Source: Adiantum capillus-veneris | Taxonomy: Eukaryota > Streptophyta > Polypodiopsida > Polypodiales > Pteridaceae | Length of the DNA stretch: 64,000 bases | Assembly: GCA_014529385.2 (NCBI GenBank) | Contig: CM043955.1 | Coordinates: forward strand, 144,347,640 to 144,411,639 | Reading direction: 5' to 3' | Shown here: positions 10,366 to 22,289 of the stretch, piece by piece | How positions within the stretch are numbered: position 1 is the first letter of the stretch | Layout of the letters: each line of letters opens with the position of its first letter | Notes under the pieces: generated by a model | What the model saw: only the letters and a program-made list of their open reading frames with translations | The model's database searches: none | What the model was told of the DNA's origin: nothing | Program-made: the position numbers and the translations under genes

Positions 10366-10711
10366 GCACCAAGAAATCTCCGAACTTCATTCATAGATAT
10401 GCATACCTCCTTCATCTTTTGAATTGCATCAATTTTTGCTGGACAAGGTCGTCTCCCATTGGGGCCACACATGTGCCCAAAAATCAACACCTCCTTCACT
10501 CCAAACACAGACTTTATTCTTGAGAGGGTAAGGTTCACCTCTTCCAGTCTGGATAGGATCTTGTCACAATCATCCATGTGTTGTGCCACAAAGTTGCGAC
10601 ACCCCTTGGAATCCAAAGCTTCATCTTTATTACTTTCTTCACATCCTTTGATAGGAACATCATCAAGAAAGGGCATAGTTACCTGGGGAATAAAGTCACG
10701 TAAGACCTTAA
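10296..10711 (-). pseudogene. Gypsy-1 reverse transcriptase, C-terminal fragment
   Basis: Contains TMPFLDDVPIKGCEE, where FLDD is the RT catalytic box, then HMDDCDKILSRLEE and FGHMCGPNGRRPCPAKIDAI, the thumb/connection region. Fingers and palm residues before it are lost at the junction with copia-1. The frame into RNase H is shifted near 10300-10365. Confidence 0.75.
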
Positions 10712-11687
10712 GATGTTTGTTGCTGAGGACAGGTTGGATGGGGACAATGACCCTATGTGGGATTACAGGATGCAACATGTTCTTGTGTCAAAGGGCGTCT
10801 GGAATATTGTGCATGGCATTGATGTACGTCTTGGTTCTGAGGATGCAGGCGATGTTGAGGATGTTGCAGGTCTTGCTGCAAGGATTGCTGCTATTAGAGT
10901 TGTTTTGCGTACGACAGAACAAGCTCGTTGGGATGTAAAGGATGCATAGGCTCATGCATTGATTGCGTTGTCTATGAAGCACACCATTATTCCTCACATG
11001 TGCTCATCAAAATCTGCAAAACCGGCTTGGGATATTCTAGCAGGTCTTTATGCAAGCTGCAACGAGGCTAAAATTGCTTTGCTGCGTAAAGAGTTGGAGT
11101 CGAAGATTATGCATGAGGAAGATGATATGGACACTTTCCTTGCTAGTGTCAAGGATATTAATGAGCAACTTATTTCTGTAGGTGGTCATTTCAGACAGTT
11201 CCCTTGTGCAGATTGTTCTTGATGCCTTACCAGATTCTTACCAGACTTTTGCTAGTACTTGGAGACCTATGACCCAAGGAAATCCTGAAGTTGTCAAGTT
11301 TGATGCATTATGCACATTGCTGTTGCAAGAGTCACTTTCTAGAAAAAACAGGACTAGGTAGCGTGTAGTTGAATAGGCTTTTATTGCTTTTGAAAGAAAG
11401 GGTGGTAACATCAATGTAACCACTTCTTATGGTTCTGCTGCGAGTGGTAAAACTTCTATTCCTAATGCTTCTATTGGCAGTACTTCGTCTGGAAATTCTG
11501 GTGATAAGGGCAAAAAGAATATGTGTTTCCATTATTGTAAAGCTAATGATCACTTGATCAAGCAGTGTCCTAAGTTGAAGGCCAAAGAGGCTAAGAAGAA
11601 AGAGGGTGGTTCCGCTGCAAATGCTCGTTCCACTACAAATGCAGCCATTGTTGAGTCTTCTATGAAAGGAGACTGTGATACTGATGT
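10712..11687 (+). pseudogene. Copia-1 gag (broken)
   Basis: Copia Gag packages the element RNA. Recognisable parts are LDGDNDPMWDYRMQHVLVSK, an UBN2-like helical region (SAKPAWDILAGLYASCNEAK, LRKELESKIMHEEDDMDTFL) and the zinc knuckle CFHYCKANDHLIKQC (C-x2-C-x4-H-x4-C) at about 11524-11568. A stop at 10947-10949 and a frameshift near 11200 break it. The last codons are interrupted by the gypsy-2 LTR at 11688. Confidence 0.8.
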
Positions 11688-12185
11688 TGGAATTGGAGTT
11701 GATCTCTTGAGACAGCTAATTCTAGTGTTAGAAGATTTCAACTACTAGTGTGAGAAGAATTCAGACAGTAGACTGGACAGAAATCAGAAACTAGACTGGA
11801 ATTTGCATACTGGAATAAGAATCAGACTTATGTACTGGAATAATGTTCAGATTCAGATTCAGATTCAGATTCAGATTCAGAATACTGGACGAGAAGTAAG
11901 TGTAACTGGAATATCTGCCATGATTGGGATTACAGATAAAGATTACAGCAACGAATATGATTTGCAACAAGAGTACAGCCAACAATACTGCCAATGATTC
12001 TCAAGTACAAGTGTAGCCAAAGTGCTAACCCAAATGATAACAATTGCCAACCCGATTACAATGTAATGGGCCCTATTTATACACTGCAGGTTTTACTGTA
12101 GTAATTACCATAGTAACTACTAAGTAATTCGCTGCCCATCTTCTAAGAGGACGTTCCCACATAGTGAACTATCCAGCCATCTACA
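11688..12185 (-). repeat. Gypsy-2 3' LTR (left)
   Basis: Bounded by TGGAATTGGAG at 11688 and CATCTACA at 12185, matching 22290-22760. On the minus strand a TATA box (GTATAAATAGG) lies at 12074-12083. It carries an expanded CAGATT hexamer run (11849-11880), four units longer than in the other LTR, plus a 3-bp difference; these account for the 27-bp length difference. Confidence 0.93.
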
Positions 12186-12202
12186 TCCTTCCCTTCTTTC
12201 TT
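12186..12202 (-). other. Gypsy-2 polypurine tract
   Basis: The complement reads AAGAAAGAAGGGAAGGA, directly followed by the LTR start TGTAGATGG. This is the plus-strand DNA primer site of the element. Confidence 0.88.
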
Positions 12203-12487
12203 GAATTTTGGCAAGATTCCAAAATTTCTGAAAAATTCCCCTGTCTGATTCTGATGTGAGACTGAAAAAAACACCGTCTGGTTCTGATGTGGGGAATCGG
12301 GCTTGACCACGGAGACGGAGTGGTCATACAAAGATTGTGAAAGGCAGTTGAAAAGGCCATGGTAGAGCTCTCACCAGGCCAAGGTAGATCTCTCATCTCC
12401 ACCTGCCCGCGCTGAAGAAGAAAAGTCACCACTGTATTCTGAGATGGAACTACCCAGTATCCTTCCATTGGATCGTCTTCCGTTTGT

Positions 12488-15400
12488 CCTTTGACCTGGA
12501 GGGTGCCTGAGAAGTCCGAGTACCAGCATTCTCCTTCTGAATCAGTCGGTAAATGGCCTCCTGCTCAAGCTGATCCCGCCTTTCGGTGGTCATCTCTACT
12601 TCATAAGGCTTGAGGGAATGATAGGTTTTGGTGTTAGGATCATAGAGTGTACGCCTGCCCTTGGTAATCCTAGTTCTGGCCAGCTTATGACAATGCGAAG
12701 CCGTATGGATCCATCCTTCTGGAAGAGGCTAATTAGTCTTGATTCAAGCTTCAAAAAGAATCTCTGCCATCTCCCTATACTGTGGTCCTAGACCTGCCTT
12801 TGCTGCAATATCTTTTTCAGGCAATTTAGAAGATTCGAAGTAAGTTGCAGCAGCTGATTAGTAATCTTGGTCAGGCCTATGATTTGAATCTTCCACTGGC
12901 CCATACACATCCGGATCCTATGCATCTCCTCTTTCAGTGCCTGAATATCATTGATTTGGAGAGCATCATTGAACAGCGTTTGCCAAGTCTTCCATTCCAC
13001 AGTCGATCGCTCATACCAATCTTGAAGCTCATTAGTGATCATGAAGTATGTAAGGTGATCAACTGGTTCTGGGTGTTGAGGATACAGTGCTGGAAAGAAT
13101 CTTGGCAGCTCTGTCTCTCTTACTGGAAAGGCATACAAGAGAACTGGAGAATCAGGCACGAATTCAAAAAAATTGAGAACAACCTGGTTATCTTGCTGCA
13201 TCATCTTTCTAGTGATCCTCACTAGCTAGAACAATTTTCAGAGAGCAGTTGCCTGTGCTCCGACTGACATTCTAGTATGAGGTCCTTTACTAGTGATCGT
13301 CTGGTCCTCAAGAATGGCTCTGACTCTCTGATCCAAAACTCCTCTGGCAGTTTGCATTTGCATCAAAACTTCCTTTAGCTCTTCCCTAACATGCTTCATA
13401 CATCTGTAAGTTGGTTTGTTTCCTAGCAGAAGTTCTAATTCCAGGGCAAGAGAGTGACAATCTGCAGTAGACTGCCTTTGCAAGTGTGGGTTTGTCACTC
13501 TCTTTTGAACAGTGAGTATCCATTCAGGAACTCTTTCCAGCAGCTGGACTCTACAGGGATGTACAGGTAAACGAAAAACTTCTTTATCATGGAAAGCTGC
13601 TGATTTCCAATGCTCCATCATCTCCCTGGCTCCAACATACAATATTTGAAATTGTTCCAAATCAGGCAGGAGATCATCATCCTCTAGATACTGTCTGGTT
13701 ATGGAGGCTTGTTGATGTCTCAATTGCCTATTCAGGGTAATAAGCTGCAGTGAATGTTGATGATCATCCCAGCTGATTCCTCATCTTGCACCTTCATTTT
13801 CCCATTATCATCCCTACTAAGGTGGGACTGATCAGCTGGCTGATTCCCAGTGTGATTGGACTGCTGTTCTTCAGTCTGCTGATTACCAGACTGGTGCCCT
13901 TCATTCTGTCCTTCCCTATGACCCTCATTCTTGTCTGGTTGGTCTGTGTGACTGGCCTGTACCACCAGTACCAGGTCCTGGAGGTGGAGATGGTGGTGGG
14001 GCATCATCATCATCGTTTGTATGCACTTCTTCTTGGTCATCCTTCTCCTTATTAGCCTCATCATCCTTGTCTTCATCTTCCTTGTCTTCTCCTTCATCCT
14101 GAGAAGTCTGCTGCTCAATATAATCCAATATATCTTGATTCATCAGAGCAGTATTATACTCATTCACTTTGTCCTTCAAATCACTCCGCATACTTTCCAT
14201 CAAGGACTTTAAATTTTCTAAATAAAAAACAGCATTGCCTGCTGGATTTAGAATTTCAGCCAAGCTGTTATAAATGTATCTTTCAGTAAGAGAAGCCTTC
14301 AAAGCTGTATGGTGAATAAACAGGGAGTTGAATTCCACCCACTTCATTTTGAGCATTGTTTTAACCCGTTCTGCATCTCTCAGTGCTTCATTCTGTTGAT
14401 TCTTGATGATCATTATCTGAGATTTCAGCCTTAGCTAACTTCTTGTTTAATAACTCATTAACCCTTTCTGAATGAGCTTCCAGTACCCTATGTTGTATGT
14501 TGTGCTCTTCCCGTGCTTTCTATATCTTTTGAATGTGATCTTCAGCCTCCTTTAAATCAGCTTTAAGCTTTTTCACTTGATCTTCTGACCCAACAGCCTC
14601 CACCAGTTGTCCCATACAATTGACAATGGTATTCCAAGAAGATTGTATGAGAACTGAACATCTGTCCTTAACTGTAGCTGGATCAAAATCAGTAGGCTCA
14701 TATATTGTCACTGGAGCCATGTAAGGTAAAGTTGCATAATCAGCTTTGCGTAGTAGAAGATGCCCTTTCAATTGATGGGTCTGCATTTGCTGCAACTTGT
14801 CTTGTTTCACCAGGTGTAGAATGTGTTCAGTCTTTGGAGTAGAAACTCCCCCTGGCAGAGTCAAAGAACCTGGGCCTTTGCCTTTGTCCAAGTGGCCTTG
14901 GCCTTTGTCCACCGACTGGTCTGCTATCTTCTCAAAAGTTGCTGCCTTGGCCTGATCTTTTCTAGAACCAGTAGCAACTGCACTTTGTCCTTCTGACTAG
15001 CTAGGCACAGTCTTCTGAGCAGGTTTCTTCTCTGTTTGGCTCACTATAGCTTTCTCAGTATTCACTGTCTTGACTTGGCTTTCTATCTGCCTCAAAAGCA
15101 CACTGCTCTTTGTCATTGTAGTATTTCGCTTCTTTGAACTACCAGCCTATTCTTCAGTTGCTTTCCTTTTCAGGTCTATTGAAGTAGTCTGACTGTCTGT
15201 TTCTTCATCGTCTGAGGACAGCTCAATGTTCTTGGGCTCAGAAACCGGCTTCTCACTCCAAGCCTTTTTGACCTGCTCATTAGCATCTGCAGCAGTGGCC
15301 CAATACAAAAATTTCCAAACATACCAAGCTTTAAAAACATTATGGGATTTTAGCTTGGCAGTTTGCTGGAGTACGTTGTGTGATAGGATTTGAAAAAGGT

Positions 15401-16272
15401 TAATAGTAACCTTTGGATCCAATATCTTGGCCAATAGCATAGCAAAAAGTTTCTCGGATACATACGTGGGGTTGTTCTTAAGGCTTACTGCTTCAGCTAC
15501 AAACCTGTAAGCAGTGGAAGCTTCTAGTCCTGCTACCGGAACACCTTGACCACTTGCCTTGCGCGTACATTTAGCCGCTTCATCCTCCTTCAGGGCTATA
15601 CTTATCTGTTGTGGAGTTGCCACAGATGGTTTGGGCTCATTGGGCATTCTGAATGTAAAAGCTACGGTCTCTGATGTCACCGACACCTTTCTACCATTTA
15701 CCATGGCACTGCCATCTTCAACATCGAAAGAATCAAGAACTTGCTTGATGATGTCTGTGTCAAAAGTAATTCTTGTAGCTTGCAACACAACTCGGAGATC
15801 CCATAGTTAGCAGAGTCATTGCTTGGTCAGTGAATACATAACGCTGGATTTTACTATACGGTATCATGGGAAGAATTGCCTTTGCAGCAACAACTATGGC
15901 TTGGGTTTCCTCAAGAGACTCTTGCATCTTGTCTGAGTGTTTCCTTCTACACATACACTGTGAAGGCGATGAAATAGGCGAAGGAGAAGAAGACTTACTT
16001 GACGTTTCAAAGCCATACCCTGGTGTCGCTAGCAAGGCTAGCAGACAGTTAATTGTCTCTTCAGAGGTCGAGGTTTGCGGCTGTAGCGAAGAAACCTCGG
16101 AGCTTGGCGATGGCGAATGGTTAACAGGAGGAAAGCGTCGCGCATGGGATTTGTGAGGAAAAATGCCAACTCTCCTGACTGTTATACGTGTTTGCACCAT
16201 AAAAGCTCCACCACTCGTCGTTCCTAGACTTGTGTGCGTCGCCTGCTGTCGTGGCAGACATGCATTGGACAA
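12488..16272 (-). pseudogene. Gypsy-2 long extra ORF downstream of integrase (function unknown)
   Basis: Minus-strand frames cover this interval in series: 16272-15760, 15788-15147, 14912-14520, 14413-13925, 13723-13238 and 13222-12788. They would make roughly 1,200 residues if joined. Features are an N-terminal Ser/Pro-rich part; VNGRKVSVTSETVAFTFRMP near 15,690, loosely like the N-terminal region of plant-retroelement accessory proteins; an acidic Ser stretch with a basic tail (LKRKATEE); coiled-coil-like segments (VKKLKADLKEAEDHIQKI); and a Glu/Asp then Pro/Gly-rich hinge (PPPSPPPGPGTGG). No signal peptide or obvious transmembrane helix, so I do not call it envelope. Frameshifts and stops (e.g. 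15147, near 15790) show it is decayed. Confidence 0.6.
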
Positions 16273-16539
16273 GACTGTGACCCATTCTTAAAATGATTAC
16301 TATTGGCGTGGCATCTGACCGTTGGGCACTTAAAAATTGAAAAGTGTATCCCCACTGATACTGGACAGGTTTCCAGTTTGGCTCACTCATATTGGTACTG
16401 ATTCTAAGATCAGTCTGATCTGGTTCTATTGGTACTGGTTCTGAAATTGCAACTGGTTGCACATGAAAAAGCCCAAAAATATCTGATTCTGGTATCTCTT
16501 GATCAGCAAGTCCCAGTTCTTTAGTAACTTTTTCTTGCC

Positions 16540-18219
16540 CATTTTCTCTAGCCTCTGAATAATAAATCTTGATCTTTGCACCATTATATATTACTGGCAA
16601 CAATAATCCAGATAAATCTTTCAGTCTGACTGTGCCATTGGAGAAGACCCAGTCTACCTCAAATGGTCCTCCTCAGGCAATCTTCAGGTTTGGCTTCTTT
16701 GGACCCAGTCTAGACTGATATAGAAGCACCAAATCTCCTTTCTGAAATTATCGAACTTTCATTCGTCGATCATGCCAGTGCTTCCTTCATTGTTGAACAA
16801 TTTCTTGTTCCAACATAGCCCGTTGCCTGAGTTCATCTAACTGCATCAGTTCATCTAGCTGTTTTTTAAGATTGTGGTTGAAGTCTAAGCCATACTTTAC
16901 AGCCATTCTCAGACTTGGGATCACAAACTCCATAGGAACCACAACTTCAGTGCCATACACCATTCTGAATGGTGTCGTTCCAGTAGTGACCTTATAAGCT
17001 GTCCTATAGGCCCATAGAGCAGTCTGGAGTTTCAAATCCCATTGGTTTGGTTTCTTTTGCACCACCTTAGTGAGAATAGTCTTTATTGTCTTGTTGCTAC
17101 TTTCAGCCTGTCCATTGCATCTAGGATGGTAAGGAGTAGATTTCTGATGCTTGACTGAAAGCATATCCAATAGGATTTACATAGTGCCATTGATAAAATG
17201 TGTTCCTTGATCTGTCACAATCTCTACTGAACATCCATATCGGTAGACAATATTCTCAAATAGAAACCTTGCAGTTGACTTGGTTGTGTTGTCAAGAAGA
17301 GCATTAGCTTCAACCCACTTGGTTACATAACAAGTAGCCATCACTATGTACTTGTTGTTCCTGGGGGTCACCTTCTTAAAAGGTCCCATAAAATCTAGTC
17401 CCATTTCATGAACACTCCCAATGGTTGTACTGGCATCAAAGGAGTCATAGCTGCAGCTGTTGGTCGACCCATTCTTTGGCATACGTCACAAGTTTTACAA
17501 AAACTTTTGACATCAGCAATCAATGTTTGCCACCACAGACCAGCTTGCAGAATCTTCTTGTAGGCTACTTCGTTGGAAAAGTGTCCACTAGATTCACCAT
17601 TATGCGCTTTTGAAATCACTTGCATTCTTCCTTCCATAGGGACACAACGTCGAAGGATACCATCAACACCCAGTCGATAAAGTAATCCTCCGATGATAGT
17701 AAAGTTCAGGCTTTTTATGATCAGAGCTTTCTTCTGGTTTTGCTTCCAATCCTCTGGAAAGGCACCTTGGGAAAGAAATTGATAAATATCGTACCATTCA
17801 AGATCAATTGATTCTTCTGCCTCTAATTGAAATAAGTTAGCATCCACTAATTCATCTCTCAAGGGTGATTCTGAATAACCTTTCGTACTTCTTGAGAGAA
17901 AATCAGCTCCACAATGCTTTTTGTCAGGCTTATGGAAAATTCTGAATTCAAACTCCATTAGGAACATCATCCATCTTATCAGCCTGCCTTGAATAATGAC
18001 TTTATTAATTAGAAACAGAAGAGCCTGATGGTCCACATGAAAATGGAATAACTTTCCTAACAGGTAATGCTTGAACTTTGTAGCACTGAAAACCATTCCA
18101 AGGGCTTCTCTCTCAGTAGTTGTATAGCCTTGTTTATCCTGACTGAATCTGCGACTGGCAAAATAAACCAGATAATCAGTTCTTCCATCTGGCTGAGCTA
18201 ATATTGCCCCCATTGCCAA
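16540..18219 (-). pseudogene. Gypsy-2 RNase H and integrase
   Basis: RNase H: LAMGAILAQPDGRTDYLVYF, TTTEREALGMVFS (catalytic Glu), FHVDHQALLFLI (Asp) and FHKPDKKHCGADFLSRS. Integrase: the H2C2 zinc-binding part with CKTCDVCQRMG, core WDLDFMGPFKK (Asp), VTDQGTHFING (Asp) and CNGQAESSNKTIK (Glu), and a C-terminal GPFEV/NGTVRLKDL-like stretch ending near 16540. The three core acidic residues are all visible. The frame shifts near 17395-17482 and has stops near 17170 and 16787. No chromodomain was seen. Confidence 0.85.
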
Positions 18220-18326
18220 TCCCGAAGCATCTACATGTACATGGAAAACAATATCCCAGTTTGGCTGCCTAAGGACTGGTTTACTGATAATGGCTTTTTT
18301 CAGATTCTGGAAGCTCTCCTCACAGT

Positions 18327-20550
18327 TCAGTTGAACTTACTGGTCTTCTTTGTAAGCTTATATAGTTGTACTTCTTGAGAAGAAAACTTATGTACAAATC
18401 TTCTATAGAAATTCACATAACCCAAGAAAGTGCTCACCTTTGAAGCAGTTCTGGGTGCTTTAGCTTGCTGAACACACTGAATTCTGTCATTGGCCATCTC
18501 TATTCCATTTCGGGAAACCACATGTCCCAGTAGCTATCCCTTCCAGACTAGAAAAACAAATTTGAATGGATTCAAACAAATCCGCTTCTCTTGACAACGT
18601 TTGAAAACCATTTCTAGGAATAGTAGGTGCTGTTCCTCATCTGAATAGACAGTAAATTCATCCACGAAAATGGCGAGGAAGTCATTAAACATCTCCATCA
18701 TACACCGCTGAAAGGTGGCTGGTGCATTGCACCGGCCAAAAAGCATCACCAGATACATGAAAGCTCCCCACTCAGTGATGAAAGTGGTCTTGGCTCTATC
18801 TTCAGGAGCGATCTGTAATTGGTTATAGCCATTGTAACCATCCATGAAGCTATACATTTCATATCCTACGATCTCATCAAGCAACATGTCAGTAAAAGGC
18901 AAGGGAAATGGATCTTTGATAGTTTGGGCGTTTAGTTTCCTATAGTCGACACACTCTCAATTTCCCATTCTTCTTGGGAACGACGACTATGGGAAATAGC
19001 CAATCGCTATTGGCCACCTCTGTGATGAACCTAGCTTTGAGAAGATTATCAATCTCCTCCTTGACCTTCTTTGCATAGTTGGGGTTCATCCGGTATCTTT
19101 GCAGTCGTAGTGGCCTAGCATCTGGCTTCAACGATATTCGGTGCTGACATACTTCAGGATCCACTCCCTTCAGATCCGTATGTTCCCAGGCAAACACATC
19201 TTTATAGTTCTGGAACATCTTACATGCCTTCTCCTTCATTGCCGAGATGAGGTGCTTGTTGACCTTGATCATCCTAGGATTATCCTCCGATCCTAGGTTC
19301 CACTCTTCCACTTCTTGGTCGTCTGGAAGCAACCAATTAGGCCCACCTCCTTTTCGTTTGGTCGATTCTTTAGCATAATCCCAGGATGGTTCATTTATTT
19401 CTGAATCAGCATTTTGATCCCCTGGGTACTCTTCAGAACGTACTGGTTCCTCTATCATACCAGTATCAGGTGGTTCCACCCTCCTTCCAGTTAGCTGAAC
19501 TATTCTTTCCCCTGTGTTGACTTCAGTAAACTGATCAGGGAATTGTCTTTTCTGCTTATCATCATGCTCTTTATTCAGCAAGACTGCATTCAAGTCAATC
19601 TCTGCCAAAGGAAATATGTTCATGGCCACTAGCATTTGCTCGATCTTCTTGGCCCTGTACTTCTGACATAACTCTTTCGGCCTCAGTTCCTTTCTCCAGC
19701 TCCTAGTATTGTTTGTCGGGATTTGGATTCTGCCACTGATCCCTTCTATGGTTAATGTTTGGTTTGCATAGTCATGAACAGCATGTGCTGTTCTCAACCA
19801 TGGGCGCCCTAGTAGTATCCCATATGCCCCTTGCACATTGAGAACTAAGAAATTGGTTTTGAATTTTTCCCTCCCAACTCTTATCTGCATATTTTCAATC
19901 ATACCCGTCGCTTGTACGACTCTATGATCTGCCATTCGTACTTTGAATGGTGCTGGCTTCATATTAGTGATACCCATTCTCTGTTGGAGATGGACTCCCA
20001 TTATGTTGACTCCTGCTCCTCCATCCGAGATAACACTTGAGAGAGGTTCCCACGGCTTCCTAACCTTGTAGTCCACCTGAATAAGTGGAACTTCATCATC
20101 TCGGATGGCCGTCAGGTCCACTGTTCTGGCCTCCGCCTCAGCTTTCCTGCGCTGTCTGATAAAGTTGGCCACTTCAGGCAAGGTTTTTCTGATATCCTCC
20201 AGCTCTACAGTCAGCTTCTGAATTCTATCACAAATTTTCACATGAATTTCTTCTCTTTCTTGGTCAGACTGATTGTCAGATCTTGAAGAACTGGTATCTT
20301 CACACTGCCATTCCTCTTTTACAGTGCTTCCACTCCTTCCATCAACTCGTAGTTCATCAGCTAGTCCATGTACCGCAGCCAGCAAGGTCTCATTTATGGC
20401 CAGTACTGATTGATCTTTATGAGTCGATTGGACTGGTATCCTCTGAATGACTCTAGCTTCAGAACTTTTTGGGTGCTCTGGCAGCTTCTTGGCTAAATCC
20501 TCCGTGATTTTAGCCGCTAGTTTCCTCTGCTCTTGCCACTCATCTACCAC
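18327..20550 (-). pseudogene. Gypsy-2 protease and reverse transcriptase
   Basis: Protease: VISDGGAGVNIMGVHL with the D-G-G-A variant of the aspartic site, followed by GILLGRPWLRTAHA. RT: RMNPNYAKKVKEEIDNLL, PIVVVPKKNGKLRVC, EMYSFMDGYNGYNQLQIAP, APATFQRCMMEMF, then AIFVDEFTVYS where the family has F-x-D-D; the second Asp is Glu here (codon GAA). A frameshift at about 18940 and stops at 18534 and 18327 split the frame. The RT active site change alone would disable it. Confidence 0.85.
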
Positions 20551-20589
20551 CTTCTCTTTACCTTTGGCCTTCCAAATTTCTCTTTGTTG

Positions 20590-22215
20590 AGCCCACTTGC
20601 TGCTGGTAGGATTGACTGGTGCTTCTGAAGTGTCTGGAATTTCTTCAATGACTACACCCTTGCTTCTAGTAACTACCCTTACTGGGACTGGCTCTGGTGC
20701 CTTAGCCTCAGTAGTAATAGTGGTAGGTGCATCTGGGCATTGGGCTGCAAAATGGCCATACTTCCCACAAGTATATCAATTCATGCTCCTATTCTGGAAG
20801 TTTCCACGTCCTCTGCCTCTACCCATACCTGGTTGGAATCGGCCACGTCCCTGACCAGTACCACTGGTACCTGGTCTCTCCTCTGGAGCTACTTCGACTG
20901 GTTCTACCTTCACTAGTTCAGTGTAGGCAACCACTGACAGATCTTTGCCTTTTTTAAAGTGGTGGATCCTGATGCCACAATTGTTCCTTAGATGACCAAA
21001 AGCTTTACAATAGGTACATTGTGGACATTGATATGGTCCTTGGATTTGCATTTCGAACACCAAGTCTCCATCTTCCGAATTGGCTGTCTTGTGTGGCTAA
21101 TTTCGGCAATCTGTCTAGCCATTTCTTCAATTTTCTTGGTCCAGGATCCCTTCTTCGACTTCTCCTTGGCTCGTTCATTAGAGATGCTCTCGGAGCTACT
21201 GGACACCTCACTGGAATCAGAACTTTCAGTAGAGCAGAGCTACTGCTATTGGTCTTTTGCTTCTTGTGGCTCTTTTCCTTCTTGGCCCGCTGTTCCAGCT
21301 TTAATGCCCTTTGGACTAGATCATTGAATTTCTTGGTAGGGGCTGGTACCTCTTGTTCCCTAAGTTTTTTGCTTCTAAACCCATTCAGAAACCATGCTCT
21401 CAACATCTTCTCAGATGAAGGTTCCTGTAACTGCCTGGTTAGCTCCTTGATCTTTTCCACATAACTGCGGACTGATAAATTTCTTTGTTTGATCTTATCT
21501 AGTTCATATAGAATATCTTCATCCCGTTTGTTTTTGGAATATTCCAACCTGAAAGCTTTAAGCAATTTGTTGTATGATCTGAGCTGGTAGGCAGGGTAAT
21601 GGTAATACCATTTCCTCGCTGCCTCCTTCAAAGTTTGTGGAAAATATTCCCCCCAATCATCTTCATCAATATTTTTCAGTTCAACATACTGCTCGAAAGT
21701 CTGTATGTGAATGTCTGGATCATCCTTCTTACCTCCCTTGAATATTGGAAAAGAATTTTTTAGGGAAGCTATGTAATCATTTCGATTACCACTGATCCTG
21801 CCACTTCTCTTCTTGGATTCAGAATGGCGCTTGGGAGTCTTCTTAAAATTTTCAGTGTCAGCATCCCAATCAATCTCTCTCTCAGTGTCAGTGTCTCTGT
21901 CTCAGTGTCAGTGTCTTCTTTGGTTTGTCTTCTAGAAGCACGGTGACTACCTTTACTTCCCTTGGTACCCGCATCCCCCTGTCGGGACCGAGAACTCTTG
22001 GAACTCTTGGCTTTCCGTGCTTCCTGTTCTGCCAGTCGGCGTCGAGAATGACTGGAGTGATGTGAGTCCTGTGCCTCATCAGCCTGACTATGCTCCTCCT
22101 GAGCCTCAGTGTCAGTCATATTCTCTTGCTTGGGGTCAGACTCTCTTCCCGACTCTTCAGGAATGGGATCAACACGAATGGTGGATTTCTGGCCACGATT
22201 GGATTTAGGTGCCAT
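20590..22215 (-). pseudogene. Gypsy-2 gag with two zinc knuckles
   Basis: A start ATG at 22213-22215 opens MAPKSNRGQKSTIRVDPIP. An Asp/Ser-rich N-terminus with repeated Thr-Glu words (a GTGTCAGTCTC-type repeat near 21857-21915) precedes the retrotransposon gag domain (LKEAARKWYYHYPAYQLRSY, KRDEDILYELDKIKQRNLS). Two knuckles follow: CTYCKAFGHLRNNC and CGKYGHFAAQC. An in-frame TGA sits just before the second knuckle (about 20776-20778), and frameshifts occur near 21700 and 21050. The minus-strand direction agrees with pol. Confidence 0.82.
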
Positions 22216-22268
22216 TGCTGAACACTTCCAATTGGGAGAAGAATTTTGCAATCAATGAGCTTCAGATC

Positions 22269-22286
22269 GAGCCACCGTGATCGCCA
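22269..22286 (-). other. Gypsy-2 primer-binding site
   Basis: The complement TGGCGATCACGGTGGCTC begins three bases inside the 5' (right) LTR, the usual place for a tRNA primer site beginning TGG. I did not assign the tRNA. Confidence 0.6.
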
Positions 22287-22289
22287 AAA

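Larger units (their letters stand above)
7461..10711 (-). mobile_element. Gypsy-1: 5'-truncated Ty3/gypsy element with fungal-like pol
   Basis: The minus-strand order from 10711 downward is reverse transcriptase (C-terminal half), RNase H, integrase and 3' LTR, which is the Ty3/gypsy order. Gag, protease and the front of RT are absent, because at about 10711 the sequence switches abruptly to the gag of copia-1 on the opposite strand. The RNase H and integrase motifs resemble those I associate with basidiomycete-type gypsy elements more than the usual plant chromovirus or Athila/Tat proteins. Confidence 0.75.

Noticed and set aside
12488-16272. Gypsy-2 extra region as an envelope gene
   Set aside because: No signal peptide, no clear transmembrane helix and no glycoprotein-like cysteine pattern were seen, so it is left as unknown function.
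22017-22208. Plus-strand open frames within gypsy-2 (also 13786-14055, 21021-21464, 20992-21327)
   Set aside because: They are shadows opposite gag, pol or the extra ORF, with no motifs of their own.
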